A stretch of DNA of 64,000 bases from Fluviicola taffensis DSM 16823. GTDB taxonomy: Bacteria; Bacteroidota; Bacteroidia; Flavobacteriales_D; Crocinitomicaceae. The stretch lies in contig NC_015321.1 in NCBI RefSeq assembly GCF_000194605.1, positions 2,418,001-2,482,000 on the forward strand. Reading direction: 5' to 3'. The translations under genes were made by a program, and so were the position numbers. Below are positions 7,920-17,479 of the stretch, piece by piece. Every line of letters starts with the position of its first letter. The stretch's first letter is position 1. The notes under the pieces are model-generated. The model worked only from the letters and a program-made list of their open reading frames with translations. It was not told the DNA's origin and made no database searches.

Positions 7920-10097
7920 ATGAATGTTAAAAAGCTTATTTTATCTGGACTTTTAATTGCTTCAGTGGTTTCTTGTGGGCCTGTAAAGCAACTAAAAGAG
8001 GCAAATACTCAGTTTAGGAGTGGGAATTATTGTGAAGCTGCAGCAAAATGTGCGCTAGCTTACTCAAAAATCAATCGTAAGTCCAAATCTGGTCTCAACA
8101 TGAAAGGCGAAATGGCTTTCAAAACAGCAGAGTCATACAGATTTGTGGATGATATTAAGAATGCTAACGAGTGGTATGAAAGAGCTATTTTGTTGAAATA
8201 TCAGCAAAAAGAGCCATTAGTACTGCTTTACAATGCAGATATGCTTCGTCAATTGGCTGATAATAAAAAAGCTATTGAGAATTATACTGCGTATAAAAAT
8301 TTGGTTCCGGATGATCCAAGAGCTGAAATAGGAATTCAATCTTGTAAAATGTATGAAGAGTTCAAAGAAAACAGAACACGCCATACAGTATCCAATGTGA
8401 AAGCATTGAACAAAGAAGGGTTCGAAATTGCCCCTATGTTCGTTGATAAAAAGGAAACTAAAATTGCTTTTGGAACATCTAGTGAGCGTCCAGGTATTAA
8501 AAGTGCAAAAGATCTTTTAACATGTGAAGGGCGTTACATGGATATCTTTGTTGCTGAATTAGATAAAAAAGGTAACTGGCTAGAGCCTAAACCAATTGAA
8601 GGAGATAGTATCAATACTGAGGATTATAGCGAGGGTACGTTGTGTATTGATGGTCGTGGAAAAACAATGTTCTTTACACGTTGTCCTAATATTAAAAAGA
8701 GAAATTTAGGTTGTGACATTTACATGTCTGAATTAGAGGGAAGAGGATGGGGACGTCCGAAAAAACTTTCTTTGAAACCAAGTGATACACTTTCTGTTGG
8801 TCATCCATGTGTTACGGATGATGCTAAGTTCTTGATTTTTGCTTCTGATATGCCAGGTGGACAAGGAGGTAAAGATTTGTGGTACACAACTTATGAGAAA
8901 AAAGGTGATACTTGGACTCCTCCAGTTAATATGGGGCCTGAAATCAATACCGCAGGAGATGAGTTATTCCCAAGTTTTGCAAAAAATGGAGATTTAATCT
9001 ATTCTTCAAATGGTCTTCCAGGAATGGGAGGTTTGGATTTGTATCGTGCGGAAAAAGTTGGAGATAAAAACCAATGGGAAAAATCGACAAATTTAGGTTC
9101 CCCGATTAACTCAGACTTTAATGATTATGCATTGGTTGAGGTAAATGACAGAAAAGGTTACTTCACTTCTGAACGTAAAGGAAATGTTGGTGTACAAACA
9201 AGTCCAGATATCTGGATGTATGAATTACCTCCAAATATTTTCTCTTTGAAAGTGAACGTGTTTGATTTAACAGATAAAACACGTCAAACAAAAATTGATG
9301 GGGTAAAAGTAATTGTAACCGGATCAAATGCAAATGAAAAATGGGAAGGTTTAACTGCAAAAGACGGATCTGTTTATTGGGATAAAAAACCAAATGGAGA
9401 CCGTTATATAGCAGAAGATTCTGATTATAAAATTCAAATCTCGAAAGAAGGATACTACGAAGACAAAAATGGTGCTTCAATCTCAACAAAAGGATTGAAA
9501 TACAATCAAGACTTTGTTTTGGATATGGGATTATTCCCGAAAGCAAGACCTATTCGTCTTCCAGAGGTTCGTTACCCTCTTGCAAAATGGGATTTGTTAG
9601 TTGATTCGACAATTAATTCTAAGGATTCATTAATTTATGTATACGACTTGTTGATTGCAAATCCAGGGTTAGTTCTTGAGTTGAGTTCACATACTGACCC
9701 TCGTGGAAATGATGTATATAACCAAGTTCTTTCTGAAAATCGTGCTAAAGCTTGTTACAAGTACTTAGTAGAAGAAAAAGGAGTTGACCCACGCAGAATT
9801 ATTCCAGTTGGAAAAGGAGAGCGCGAGCCAAGAACTGTTTATTTGTTAGCTGGTAAATACTTGGAGTCTGAACCGAAAGATGCAGAAGGAAATCCAATCC
9901 CTGGGGCGCAAGTAATTGTGCTGAAAGAAGCATATATGAACCAGTTCAAGAAAACAAACAAGAAATTGTTTGATCAATTGCAACAGTTCAATAGACGTAC
10001 AGAAGGAAAAGTGGTTACATTGGAATTCGATGCTACAAATGCACTTCCAGCTAATCCTGACTTCTTAATCTTTAAAGCATTGCCCAAAGCAAAGTAG
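7920..10097 (+). CDS. OmpA-family lipoprotein with TPR, PD40 propeller and CRD (PorE-like)
   Basis: A lipobox ('LIASVVSCGP', Cys near residue 20) indicates an outer-membrane lipoprotein. Domain order: TPR-like helices (about residues 25-150), WD40/PD40 beta-propeller blades with repeated 'CIDGRGKTMFFTRC', 'VTDDAKFLIFASDMPGGQGGKDLWYT' and 'FAKNGDLIYSSNGLPGMGGLDLYRAE' (about 165-440), a carboxypeptidase-regulatory-like beta sandwich (about 445-545), and a C-terminal OmpA peptidoglycan-binding domain ('LELSSHTDPRGNDVYNQVLSENRAKA'). This four-part order is that of PorE, the T9SS protein thought to anchor the machinery to peptidoglycan. Several PorE/P60-like paralogues exist in such genomes, so the T9SS role is inference. 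ATG 7920 is chosen over an upstream TTG because it starts a proper signal peptide. Confidence 0.85.
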   Translation: MNVKKLILSGLLIASVVSCGPVKQLKEANTQFRSGNYCEAAAKCALAYSKINRKSKSGLNMKGEMAFKTAESYRFVDDIKNANEWYERAILLKYQQKEPLVLLYNADMLRQLADNKKAIENYTAYKNLVPDDPRAEIGIQSCKMYEEFKENRTRHTVSNVKALNKEGFEIAPMFVDKKETKIAFGTSSERPGIKSAKDLLTCEGRYMDIFVAELDKKGNWLEPKPIEGDSINTEDYSEGTLCIDGRGKTMFFTRCPNIKKRNLGCDIYMSELEGRGWGRPKKLSLKPSDTLSVGHPCVTDDAKFLIFASDMPGGQGGKDLWYTTYEKKGDTWTPPVNMGPEINTAGDELFPSFAKNGDLIYSSNGLPGMGGLDLYRAEKVGDKNQWEKSTNLGSPINSDFNDYALVEVNDRKGYFTSERKGNVGVQTSPDIWMYELPPNIFSLKVNVFDLTDKTRQTKIDGVKVIVTGSNANEKWEGLTAKDGSVYWDKKPNGDRYIAEDSDYKIQISKEGYYEDKNGASISTKGLKYNQDFVLDMGLFPKARPIRLPEVRYPLAKWDLLVDSTINSKDSLIYVYDLLIANPGLVLELSSHTDPRGNDVYNQVLSENRAKACYKYLVEEKGVDPRRIIPVGKGEREPRTVYLLAGKYLESEPKDAEGNPIPGAQVIVLKEAYMNQFKKTNKKLFDQLQQFNRRTEGKVVTLEFDATNALPANPDFLIFKALPKAK

Positions 10098-10129
10098 TTA
10101 ATTGACGCTTAGCTGAAGAAATAAGATAC

Positions 10130-10162
10130 AAAAGCCCCGACATTTATTGTTGGGGCTTTTTT
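10130..10162 (+). terminator. Rho-independent terminator
   Basis: AAAAGCCCCGAC and GTTGGGGCTTTT form a stem of about 11 bp with a short loop and a T-run, 33 bases after the OmpA/PorE-like gene. Confidence 0.85.
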
Positions 10163-10190
10163 TGTATCCCATCCTCTCAAAGGAATTTCG

Positions 10191-10198
10191 TAACTTTG
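10191..10198 (+). promoter_or_regulatory. Putative -7 box for purM
   Basis: TAacTTTG lies 17 bases before ATG 10216 and directly downstream of the preceding terminator. No well-spaced TTG -33 element is evident. Confidence 0.4.
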
Positions 10199-10215
10199 CC
10201 CTTTCAAATTTAAGT

Positions 10216-11388
10216 ATGTCAGATATTCGATACAATTTAAGAGGAGTTTCCGCTGGAAAAGAAGAGGTTCACAATGCAATCAAAAAAGTTGATAAAGGCT
10301 TGTTTCCAAAAGCATTCTGTAAAATCGTACCTGATTACTTGACAGGAGATGAAGATTACTGTATCGTTATGCATGCAGACGGTGCAGGAACAAAGTCTTC
10401 ATTGGCCTACATGTACTGGAAAGAAACAGGAGATGTTTCTGTTTGGAAAGGAATTGCACAAGATGCATTGATCATGAATATCGATGATTTATTGTGTGTT
10501 GGAGCAACTGAAAACATCTTACTTTCTTCAACAATCGGAAGAAATAAAAATTTGATCACAGGCGAAGTTATTGCTGCAATTATCAATGGTACCGAAGAAT
10601 TATTGGAAACATTGCGTCAACAGGGAATTGGAATTTTCTCTACAGGTGGCGAAACAGCTGATGTGGGGGATTTGGTGCGAACAATCATTGTTGATTCAAC
10701 GGTCGTTTGCCGCATGAAACGATCTGAAGTAATTTCCAATCATACCATTCAAGGAGGCGATGTAATCGTTGGATTAGCATCTTTCGGTCAAGCAACTTAC
10801 GAAGATTCTTACAATGGAGGAATGGGGTCGAATGGACTAACATCTGCTCGTCACGATGTCTTCAATAAAACATTGGCAGCTAAGTATCCTGAAAGTTTTG
10901 ATGCTGCAGTTCCAGTTGATTTAGTGTATTCGGGATCTAAAAATTTGACTGACAAAATTGATGGTGTTTCTATTGATGCAGGAAAATTAGTGCTTTCTCC
11001 AACAAGAACGTATGCTCCAGTTATTAAAAGCATTTTGGATAAATACCGCGCTTCTATTCATGGAATGGTTCATTGTTCAGGAGGGGCGCAAACAAAAGTG
11101 CTCCACTTTGTGGATGATGTTCATGTAATAAAAGACCAACTATTTCCAATTCCACCTTTGTTCAAAATGATTCAAGAGGAGTCTGGAACCGATTGGGAGG
11201 AAATGTATAAGGTTTTCAATATGGGACACCGTATGGAAATTTATGTTCCAGCTGAAGTCGCTCAAGGAATTATCGAAATCAGTGAATCATTTGGCATTGA
11301 AGCTCAAATTATTGGTCGCGTTGAATCAATGACTGGAAAGCAAGTTACAGTGCGCTCAGAAGTTGGAGAATTCATTTACAAGGGATAA
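10216..11388 (+). CDS. purM: Phosphoribosylformylglycinamidine cyclo-ligase (AIR synthase)
   Basis: The enzyme closes the imidazole ring (FGAM + ATP to AIR) in de novo purine synthesis. The 390-residue protein has the PurM N-terminal signature 'MHADGAGTKSSLAYMYWKETGD', 'QDALIMNIDDLLCVGATE' (the metal/ATP-binding region), 'GIFSTGGETADVGDLVRT' (GGETA) and 'GDVIVGLASFGQ'. The C-terminal PurM domain has 'IHGMVHCSGGAQTKVLHF' and 'VFNMGHRMEIYVP'. The longer length and DGAGTKS in place of DGVGTK are typical of the Bacteroidota branch. ATG 10216 is chosen because the preceding in-frame residues overlap a terminator and promoter. Confidence 0.93.
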   Translation: MSDIRYNLRGVSAGKEEVHNAIKKVDKGLFPKAFCKIVPDYLTGDEDYCIVMHADGAGTKSSLAYMYWKETGDVSVWKGIAQDALIMNIDDLLCVGATENILLSSTIGRNKNLITGEVIAAIINGTEELLETLRQQGIGIFSTGGETADVGDLVRTIIVDSTVVCRMKRSEVISNHTIQGGDVIVGLASFGQATYEDSYNGGMGSNGLTSARHDVFNKTLAAKYPESFDAAVPVDLVYSGSKNLTDKIDGVSIDAGKLVLSPTRTYAPVIKSILDKYRASIHGMVHCSGGAQTKVLHFVDDVHVIKDQLFPIPPLFKMIQEESGTDWEEMYKVFNMGHRMEIYVPAEVAQGIIEISESFGIEAQIIGRVESMTGKQVTVRSEVGEFIYKG

Positions 11389-11521
11389 CAAGGATTCGCT
11401 TTTGCATTCTTTGCTTCTTAGCGGTATGATTTCGTGTATTATCCGCAAAGAAAAAGACTACGAAAAGCTGAATATCTTCTGTTTCGAATAGATATGGAGA
11501 ATTAAAAGATTAGAAAAATAG

Positions 11522-12601
11522 ATGCAAGAATTATTAAGTAAACTAGAAGCAATTCACTTTCGTTTCATCGAAGTTGGTAAGATGATTACTGACCCAGAAA
11601 TTATTTCTGATATGGAGCGTTATGTGAAATTGAATAAGGAATATCGAGATTTAGAAGAGGTAGATGCAGCATATAAGTCCTATAAAAATGTACTAGACAA
11701 TCTCAAAAGTTCGAAAGAAATGCTTGAGGTTGAAACAGATCCTGAAATGCGAGAAATGGCAAAAATGGAGATCAATGAACTAGAGCAGCAAAGACCAATC
11801 ATTGAAGAAGAGATAAAAGTGCTCTTGATTCCAAAGGATCCAGAAGATGATAAAAATGCAATTATCGAGCTACGGGCTGGAACTGGTGGAGATGAGGCTT
11901 GTATTTTCGTGGAGGATATCTATAGAATGTATACCATGTATTTCAAAGAAATGGGGTGGGCTTACGAAATTGTAAACTCTTCAGAAGGTTCTGCGAAAGG
12001 TTATAAAGAGGTGTCTATGAGTATTTCCGGTGCGGGAATTTATGGAATGTTAAAGTTCGAATCGGGAGTTCACCGTGTGCAACGCGTTCCTGAAACCGAA
12101 TCTCAAGGCCGTGTTCATACATCAGCAATTACTGTGGCGGTTTTACCTGAAGCTGAAGAAGTGGATTTTGAACTAGACATGAATGATGTGCGTAAGGATA
12201 CTTTTCGGGCTTCTGGTGCAGGTGGACAGCACATTAACAAAACAGAATCTGCAATTCGATTGACACACATTCCAACAGGAACAGTTGTTGAATGTCAAGA
12301 TGGTCGTTCGCAGCACAAAAACTTGGCGCAAGCTATTTCTGTATTGCGTTCCCGCTTATACCAAGCAGAGTTGGATCGCGTTCATCAAGAACGTGCCGCT
12401 CATCGTAAAACATTGGTATCTACTGGAGACCGATCTGCAAAAATTAGAACGTACAATTATCCCCAAGGTCGAATTACTGATCACCGAATCAATAAAACGA
12501 TTTACAATTTAAGTGCTTTTATGAATGGAGACGTTCAAGAAATGATTGATGCACTGAAGATGGCTGAAAATGCTGAGAAGATGAAAGGCGAATTGAACTA
12601 A
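11522..12601 (+). CDS. prfA: Peptide chain release factor 1
   Basis: This protein recognises UAA and UAG stop codons and triggers peptidyl-tRNA hydrolysis. The 359-residue protein has an N-terminal helical domain, 'IIELRAGTGGDEACIFVEDIYRMY', the stop-codon recognition region 'SGVHRVQRVPETESQGRVHTSAITVAV', and the catalytic GGQ loop 'FRASGAGGQHINKTESAIRLTHIPTG' with Gln methylation context. It ends with the conserved 'RTYNYPQGRITDHRINKTIYNL'. The 133-base gap before it carries no gene. All expected features are intact. Confidence 0.96.
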   Translation: MQELLSKLEAIHFRFIEVGKMITDPEIISDMERYVKLNKEYRDLEEVDAAYKSYKNVLDNLKSSKEMLEVETDPEMREMAKMEINELEQQRPIIEEEIKVLLIPKDPEDDKNAIIELRAGTGGDEACIFVEDIYRMYTMYFKEMGWAYEIVNSSEGSAKGYKEVSMSISGAGIYGMLKFESGVHRVQRVPETESQGRVHTSAITVAVLPEAEEVDFELDMNDVRKDTFRASGAGGQHINKTESAIRLTHIPTGTVVECQDGRSQHKNLAQAISVLRSRLYQAELDRVHQERAAHRKTLVSTGDRSAKIRTYNYPQGRITDHRINKTIYNLSAFMNGDVQEMIDALKMAENAEKMKGELN

Positions 12602-12657
12602 GTGAACTTTTTGTAGCTTGGACTGTTATAGATTTGAAATAATTCAAAAGAAATAGG

Positions 12658-12685
12658 AAACTCTCAAATTTTTGGGAGTTTTTTT
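12658..12685 (+). terminator. Rho-independent terminator after prfA
   Basis: AAACTCTCAAA and TTTGGGAGTTT form an 11-bp stem (one G-T pair) with a 2-base centre, followed by a T-run. Confidence 0.8.
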
Positions 12686-12786
12686 CGTTTAGGTTAGTAC
12701 CTTTGGCCGAATAATGAAAACCATTCACCATTTTTTTGTATTAAGGCGAGAATATAAACACGAATTTTACACCACAACTAAATAAT

Positions 12787-15108
12787 ATGAGATTAGGATT
12801 ACAAATTTTCATTCTTCTAATTACCACCATTTCATTTGGACAAACGAACGCTACTTTGAGCGGGACAGTGAAGGATTTTACAAAAGGAGAAGAAGTTATT
12901 GGGGCAACAATTCGTGTGAAAGACCAACGATTGGGTGCTGTTACGAATGAATACGGATTTTACTCTTTGACTTTGCCTGTTGGTAAGTATACCATTCAAA
13001 TCTCTTCTGTAGGCTTCTTGTTAATTGAAAAGGAAATCGATTTAACGACATCGCAAACTCTGGACTTTCAGTTGAAAACAGATGCAGATGAGAAGGAGTT
13101 GGATGAAGTTGTTATTTCAAAAGATCGCCCAGATGGAAATGTAAGAGATCCGTTGATGGGAGTTGAAAGAATTGATCCCAAAGAGATTTCTAAAATCCCA
13201 GTAATTTTTGGGGAAAAGGATATTATCAAAACGATGCAGTTAATTCCTGGAGTTAAAAATGCTGGTGAAGGAAGTTCTGGATTTTATGTTCGTGGTGGCG
13301 GAGCCGATCAAAATTTAATTCTTTTGGATGAAGCTCCAGTTTACAATGCAAGTCATTTATTGGGATTTTTCTCCACCTTCAATTCAGATGCGATTAAAGA
13401 TGCAATGCTTTACAAAGGAAATCAACCGTCTAATTATGGTGGCCGATTGTCTTCTGTGCTGGATATTAAAATGAATGATGGAAATCAGAAACGTTTCAAC
13501 GTTGGTGGTGGAATAGGATTAATATCTTCTAAATTGATGATTGAAGGACCAATCGTAAAAGATAAAGCGTCGTTTTTGATTTCTGGAAGAAGAACTTATG
13601 CGGATTTATTTTTGAAGTTGTCGGATAAATTTAAAGACAATAAACTGTTCTTCTATGATTTGAATGCAAAGTTAAATTACAGACTTGGAAAGAAAGACCG
13701 TTTGTTTGTTTCTGGTTATTTTGGAAGAGATAAATTGGGTTTAGGAGATGTGTTTGGAATCAATTGGGGAAATGCAACTGGGACCTTACGATGGAATCAT
13801 ATTATCAATCAAAAATGGTTTTCAAATACTTCTTTTATCTATAGTAAATATGATTATAAAATCTCTATTTCTGGGGGTGATGTGAAATTTGATATTACGT
13901 CTCAAATTCAAGATTTTAATGTGAAACAAGAATTCCAATGGTTTCCAAATAATCGAAACAAGGTCAAAATTGGTTTGAATGTAATCAATCACGGAATTAC
14001 TCCAGGTCAGATTGATGCAAATGAGGGTTCAGGAATCAATGTGAAACGAATTCAGCCAACGAATTCTATTGAGAATGCAGTCTATATCTCTAATGATTAC
14101 ACAATCACTGAAAATTTGACGATGAGTTACGGATTGAGAGGCTCTAATTTGATTGCCTTGGCAAATGGTGATGACATGTATACGTACAATCCAGATGGAA
14201 CAGTTGCAACAACAACAGATTATACGAAGAACAAATTGTTGAAATCCTATTTCAATGTTGAGCCGCGACTTTCGTTGAGCTGGCAGTACTTGAAAGGTCA
14301 ATCGATTAAAGCAGCGTATGCTCGAAATACACAAAATATTCATCAGGTTTCTAATTCCACTTCGGGTTCTCCAACGGATGTTTGGCTTTCTTCTAGCTTG
14401 AATATTAAACCAGAAATTTCAGATCAAGTAGCATTGGGATGGTTCAAAAATTTCTTGGATAATAAGTTAGAATTGAGCACGGAAGTTTACTACAAGTCGC
14501 TTCAAAATCAGTTGGACTTTAAAAATGGTGCGAATGAACAAGCTAATGAGCGCTTGGAAGGAGAGTTGCTTTCTGGAATAGGAAGAGCTTATGGTTTGGA
14601 AATCATGTTGAAGAAGAAATCAGGAAAATTCACAGGCTGGATTGGATATACGCTTTCTCGAACTGAACGTAAAATAAATGGAATTAATGATGGAAATTGG
14701 TATGTAGCAAAACAAGATAGAACACATGATTTATCAGTGGTTGGTATTTATGAGATTACACCCAAATGGTCTGTTTCTGCATTGTTTGTTTTTTATACTG
14801 GAAATGCAGTTACTTTTCCTTCAGGGAAATACCAAATTGATGGACAAACCTATTTTATTTATACTCAGAGAAATGGATACCGTATGCCAAATTACCACCG
14901 ATTGGATTTAGGGGTCACTTGCTTACTAAAAAACACCAAGAAGTTTGAAAGCAGTTTAAATATCTCCATTTACAATGCGTATGCTCGAGAGAATGCTTAT
15001 TCAATAACCTTTAGAGAGAATGTGGATGACCCTTCCAAAACAGAAGCTGTTCAAACAACGTTATTCCGTATTATCCCTGCGATCACTTATAACTTCAAAT
15101 TCAAATAA
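12787..15108 (+). CDS. TonB-dependent outer membrane receptor
   Basis: This is a 773-residue outer-membrane protein that is expected to use TonB energy to import a ligand. After the signal peptide (MRLGLQIFILLITTISFGQ) comes a carboxypeptidase-regulatory-like domain ('ATLSGTVKDFTKGEEVIGATIRVKD...GFYSLTLPVGKYTIQISSVGF', about residues 22-110). The plug follows ('KTMQLIPGVKNAGEGSSGFYVRGGGADQNLILLDEAPVYN', about 145-245), then a 22-strand-type barrel ending in 'RIIPAITYNFKFK' with the terminal aromatic residue. The ligand is not predictable. It is followed by a DUF4249 lipoprotein gene, a frequent pairing in Bacteroidota, suggesting the two work together. Confidence 0.9.
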   Translation: MRLGLQIFILLITTISFGQTNATLSGTVKDFTKGEEVIGATIRVKDQRLGAVTNEYGFYSLTLPVGKYTIQISSVGFLLIEKEIDLTTSQTLDFQLKTDADEKELDEVVISKDRPDGNVRDPLMGVERIDPKEISKIPVIFGEKDIIKTMQLIPGVKNAGEGSSGFYVRGGGADQNLILLDEAPVYNASHLLGFFSTFNSDAIKDAMLYKGNQPSNYGGRLSSVLDIKMNDGNQKRFNVGGGIGLISSKLMIEGPIVKDKASFLISGRRTYADLFLKLSDKFKDNKLFFYDLNAKLNYRLGKKDRLFVSGYFGRDKLGLGDVFGINWGNATGTLRWNHIINQKWFSNTSFIYSKYDYKISISGGDVKFDITSQIQDFNVKQEFQWFPNNRNKVKIGLNVINHGITPGQIDANEGSGINVKRIQPTNSIENAVYISNDYTITENLTMSYGLRGSNLIALANGDDMYTYNPDGTVATTTDYTKNKLLKSYFNVEPRLSLSWQYLKGQSIKAAYARNTQNIHQVSNSTSGSPTDVWLSSSLNIKPEISDQVALGWFKNFLDNKLELSTEVYYKSLQNQLDFKNGANEQANERLEGELLSGIGRAYGLEIMLKKKSGKFTGWIGYTLSRTERKINGINDGNWYVAKQDRTHDLSVVGIYEITPKWSVSALFVFYTGNAVTFPSGKYQIDGQTYFIYTQRNGYRMPNYHRLDLGVTCLLKNTKKFESSLNISIYNAYARENAYSITFRENVDDPSKTEAVQTTLFRIIPAITYNFKFK

Positions 15109-15110
15109 GA

Positions 15111-15235
15111 GCCAGCAATGGCTGGTGATAAAAGACAAGCGTTAGCGCGGTCATAAAAGCACTGTTTTCGATATGAATCCACTTCCGTGGATTGCGAAAG
15201 TTAAAATGAATAGAAAGCACCCACAAAAGTGGATT
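15111..15235. repeat. Cluster of short hairpin-forming inverted repeats
   Basis: The gap between the receptor and DUF4249 genes holds GCCAGC-AATG-GCTGGT (15111-15126), an AGC-GTTA-GCG element (15138-15147), AATCCAC-TTCC-GTGGATT (15176-15193) and CCAC-AAAA-GTGG (15221-15232). The word GTGGATT occurs twice more or less in phase with its complement. No T-tract follows, so these are not ordinary terminators. A related pair of hairpins lies at 59589-59627. Confidence 0.5.
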
Positions 15236-15256
15236 AAATAAATTAAATGCACAAAG

Positions 15257-16033
15257 ATGAAATTCATACTTACAGCCCTAGTTTCTTTTACTTTTATTCT
15301 TGTATTTTCAGGATGTCAAAAAGTCATTGATATTGATTTGAATGATACGGACCAAAAAGTGGTTGTTGAAGGGACAATTCTTCGCGGAGATACGATTCAG
15401 CGAGTTCGAGTGACTAAAACACAAAATTTTGATGAGAGTACTTCGCCTCCTGCTGTCGATGATGCAACGGTGAGTGTTGTCGATAATTTGGGGAATGCAG
15501 CTTCATTTACTTCCGTAGGCAATGGTTGGTACGAATTAACGTCTTATCCAGGTGTTGAAGGAAGAACTTATACATTAACAGTGTCGGTTGATGGGGAAAC
15601 GTATTCTGGCAGTAGTACGATGCCCAATTACATGCCTTTGGATAGTTTATTCGTAGAGTATTATCCTTTTGGTGCAGATACATTGATTTCATTGGTTCCT
15701 TCACATTACGATGAGGCTGGAGTTACTAATTTTTACCAGTTTCATATTTATAGAAATGGTGAAAAAGACAAGGGTATCTACATTCAAGATGATCAATTTA
15801 CGGATGGCAATTTAATTCTTCAACCACTTTTTGTATCCGATTTGGAAGTGAATGATATTGTTCGTGTCGATTTGTTTTGTATTGATAAACCGGTTTACAG
15901 TTACTTTAATCAGTTATCAGTAAATTCGTCGAGTTCAGCAACTCCAGCAAACCCTATTTCCAATATGACTGGAGGTTGTTTGGGTTATTTTTCTGCACGA
16001 ACTTTCCATTCGAGAACAATCGTTGTTAATTAA
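15257..16033 (+). CDS. DUF4249 family lipoprotein
   Basis: This is a 258-residue protein with a lipoprotein signal ('LVSFTFILVFSGCQKVIDIDL', Cys near residue 21), placing it in the outer membrane or periplasm. The start 'CQKVIDIDLNDTDQKVVVEGTI' followed by 'VTKTQNFD...VDDATVSVVDN' and 'GRTYTLTVSVDGETYSGSSTMP' is typical of DUF4249, a beta-rich family found mostly beside TonB-dependent receptors. The family's function is unknown. It may be a surface-exposed partner in the uptake of the receptor's ligand. Its stop overlaps the convergent beta-barrel gene by 8 bases. Confidence 0.85.
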   Translation: MKFILTALVSFTFILVFSGCQKVIDIDLNDTDQKVVVEGTILRGDTIQRVRVTKTQNFDESTSPPAVDDATVSVVDNLGNAASFTSVGNGWYELTSYPGVEGRTYTLTVSVDGETYSGSSTMPNYMPLDSLFVEYYPFGADTLISLVPSHYDEAGVTNFYQFHIYRNGEKDKGIYIQDDQFTDGNLILQPLFVSDLEVNDIVRVDLFCIDKPVYSYFNQLSVNSSSSATPANPISNMTGGCLGYFSARTFHSRTIVVN

Positions 16034-16682
16034 AGATAGATTGTTTAAATCCTATATTTCCAGCAACCATAATAATCGGATACCCACTAATAGAGGACGA
16101 TCCAGCATCACTTCCGTTTAGTTGTAAAAAAGGGAATCCAGTGTTGAATTCTATGAAAAGAAAGCTATTATGGCTTAACGCAAATTGATATCCCAAACAG
16201 ACTCCTAAATAAACTGAAAATTGTTTATTGTCTTTAACATAGTCGTTTAAGTAGTAATCACTAGTATTGAAATCGCCTATTGTTCTTTTAATTGTTGAAT
16301 AGGAAAAGCCAACTTTACCCCCAGCATAAAGAGTGCTTTCAAATGCATCTTCTGAAAAGTAATGCATGTATTCGACACTTATTCCCGCATTTTGATATTT
16401 GGAGTAAACGGGTACGTGGTCATCAAATAAATAGGAATCTGGATAGGCATAGATTGTCCCAACATCCTCGTATTTCATGGGGAAATCGTAAAATATACTG
16501 GCTCTAACGGACGAATTGTAATATTCTCCCAATGGAACTTCTGTAAAAAGAGCGATATTTCCCCCATTCATTCCTGGCTCAAAGTAACGATTGTATCCAC
16601 CTTTTGCACCAACAAATAGTTGTGCATGTATTGTTTGTGTACTCAGAAATATGATACAGATAAGTTGAAGTGTTTTTTTCAT
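16026..16682 (-). CDS. Outer membrane beta-barrel protein, paralogue 1
   Basis: This is a 218-residue protein with a signal peptide (MKKTLQLICIIFLSTQTIHA). The mature part consists of alternating amphipathic strands, such as 'LFVGAKGGYNRYF', 'SVRASIFYDFPMKY', 'NAGISVEYMHYFS' and 'STLYAGGKVGFSYSTI', and ends in 'NIGFKQSIFN'. This is the pattern of a small 8-stranded outer-membrane barrel (OmpW/OMP_b-brl-like). The family is not specific enough to name a function. It lies 2 bases downstream of a second barrel gene with matching layout, so the pair probably arose by duplication and is co-transcribed. Confidence 0.75.
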   Translation of the reverse strand: MKKTLQLICIIFLSTQTIHAQLFVGAKGGYNRYFEPGMNGGNIALFTEVPLGEYYNSSVRASIFYDFPMKYEDVGTIYAYPDSYLFDDHVPVYSKYQNAGISVEYMHYFSEDAFESTLYAGGKVGFSYSTIKRTIGDFNTSDYYLNDYVKDNKQFSVYLGVCLGYQFALSHNSFLFIEFNTGFPFLQLNGSDAGSSSISGYPIIMVAGNIGFKQSIFN

Positions 16683-16684
16683 AA

Positions 16685-17332
16685 TTAAAATAATTGATAC
16701 CTTACTCCTAATTGAAGTCCCAAAGAGAATTCTGGAAAACCATCGTATTCTTTGCTATTTGCTTGAAGTTTAATGAATGGAAGTATTCCTAAAATATCTC
16801 CATATATGAAAAATCGATCACTTAGTTGAAATTCATACCCCATGGCAGCCCCAAGATTGAGTGAAAGTTGAGTAATTGTAAATAGATCGTATTTCATTTT
16901 GTAAAATGAAATTTCCATGGGAGACCATTCTCGTGTAACTTTTGAAAATGTTAATCCAATGATGAATCTCCCGTAAAATCCACCAGTTGATGCATCAGCA
17001 TCTCCTGCGTATTGCTTGTATTCAATAGAAATGGAATTGTGTTTGAACGTTTCTTTCGTTCTTGCTTGTGTATAGTAATCAGAAACTTCCGTATCTGTTC
17101 CTGCATATTTTAAAGCGGGTGTTTCATCTCCAAGTTTCGAATAAGGAAAAGTGTAATAGTAACTAGTACGAATTGATCCAGGCCAATTTTCATCCAGTGA
17201 ATATTCCGTAAAAACACCTACAATTGCGCGAGAATTCAATTGATATCCTCCAAACCCACCTACAGAAAACTGTGAGTGAACCGAAAAAGAGTTGTATAAA
17301 ACAACCAGGAGTAAAGATAGAATGAGCCTCAT
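16685..17332 (-). CDS. Outer membrane beta-barrel protein, paralogue 2
   Basis: This is a 215-residue protein with a signal peptide (MRLILSLLLVVLYNSFSVHS). Its strands 'FSVGGFGGYQLNSRAIVGVFTEY', 'SIRTSYYYTFPYSKL' and 'HNSISIEYKQYA' align in order with those of the downstream gene ('SVRASIFYDFPMKY', 'NAGISVEYMHYFS'). It ends in 'LGLQLGVRYQLF' with the terminal Phe expected of BAM substrates. It is the first gene of a two-gene operon divergent from pyrF. The function is unknown. Confidence 0.75.
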   Translation of the reverse strand: MRLILSLLLVVLYNSFSVHSQFSVGGFGGYQLNSRAIVGVFTEYSLDENWPGSIRTSYYYTFPYSKLGDETPALKYAGTDTEVSDYYTQARTKETFKHNSISIEYKQYAGDADASTGGFYGRFIIGLTFSKVTREWSPMEISFYKMKYDLFTITQLSLNLGAAMGYEFQLSDRFFIYGDILGILPFIKLQANSKEYDGFPEFSLGLQLGVRYQLF

Positions 17333-17479
17333 GAAGGTGGAATTTGATGCAAAAGTATTCTTTTTGACCTTTCCAAAACGATTTGTGTGATACGAAACTT
17401 TTAAACGTTGTTTTTAGCTCATTCAAAACACGAAATTATTTAGGGATACTTTGTATCTTTACGCTCTTAAATTAAGTGG

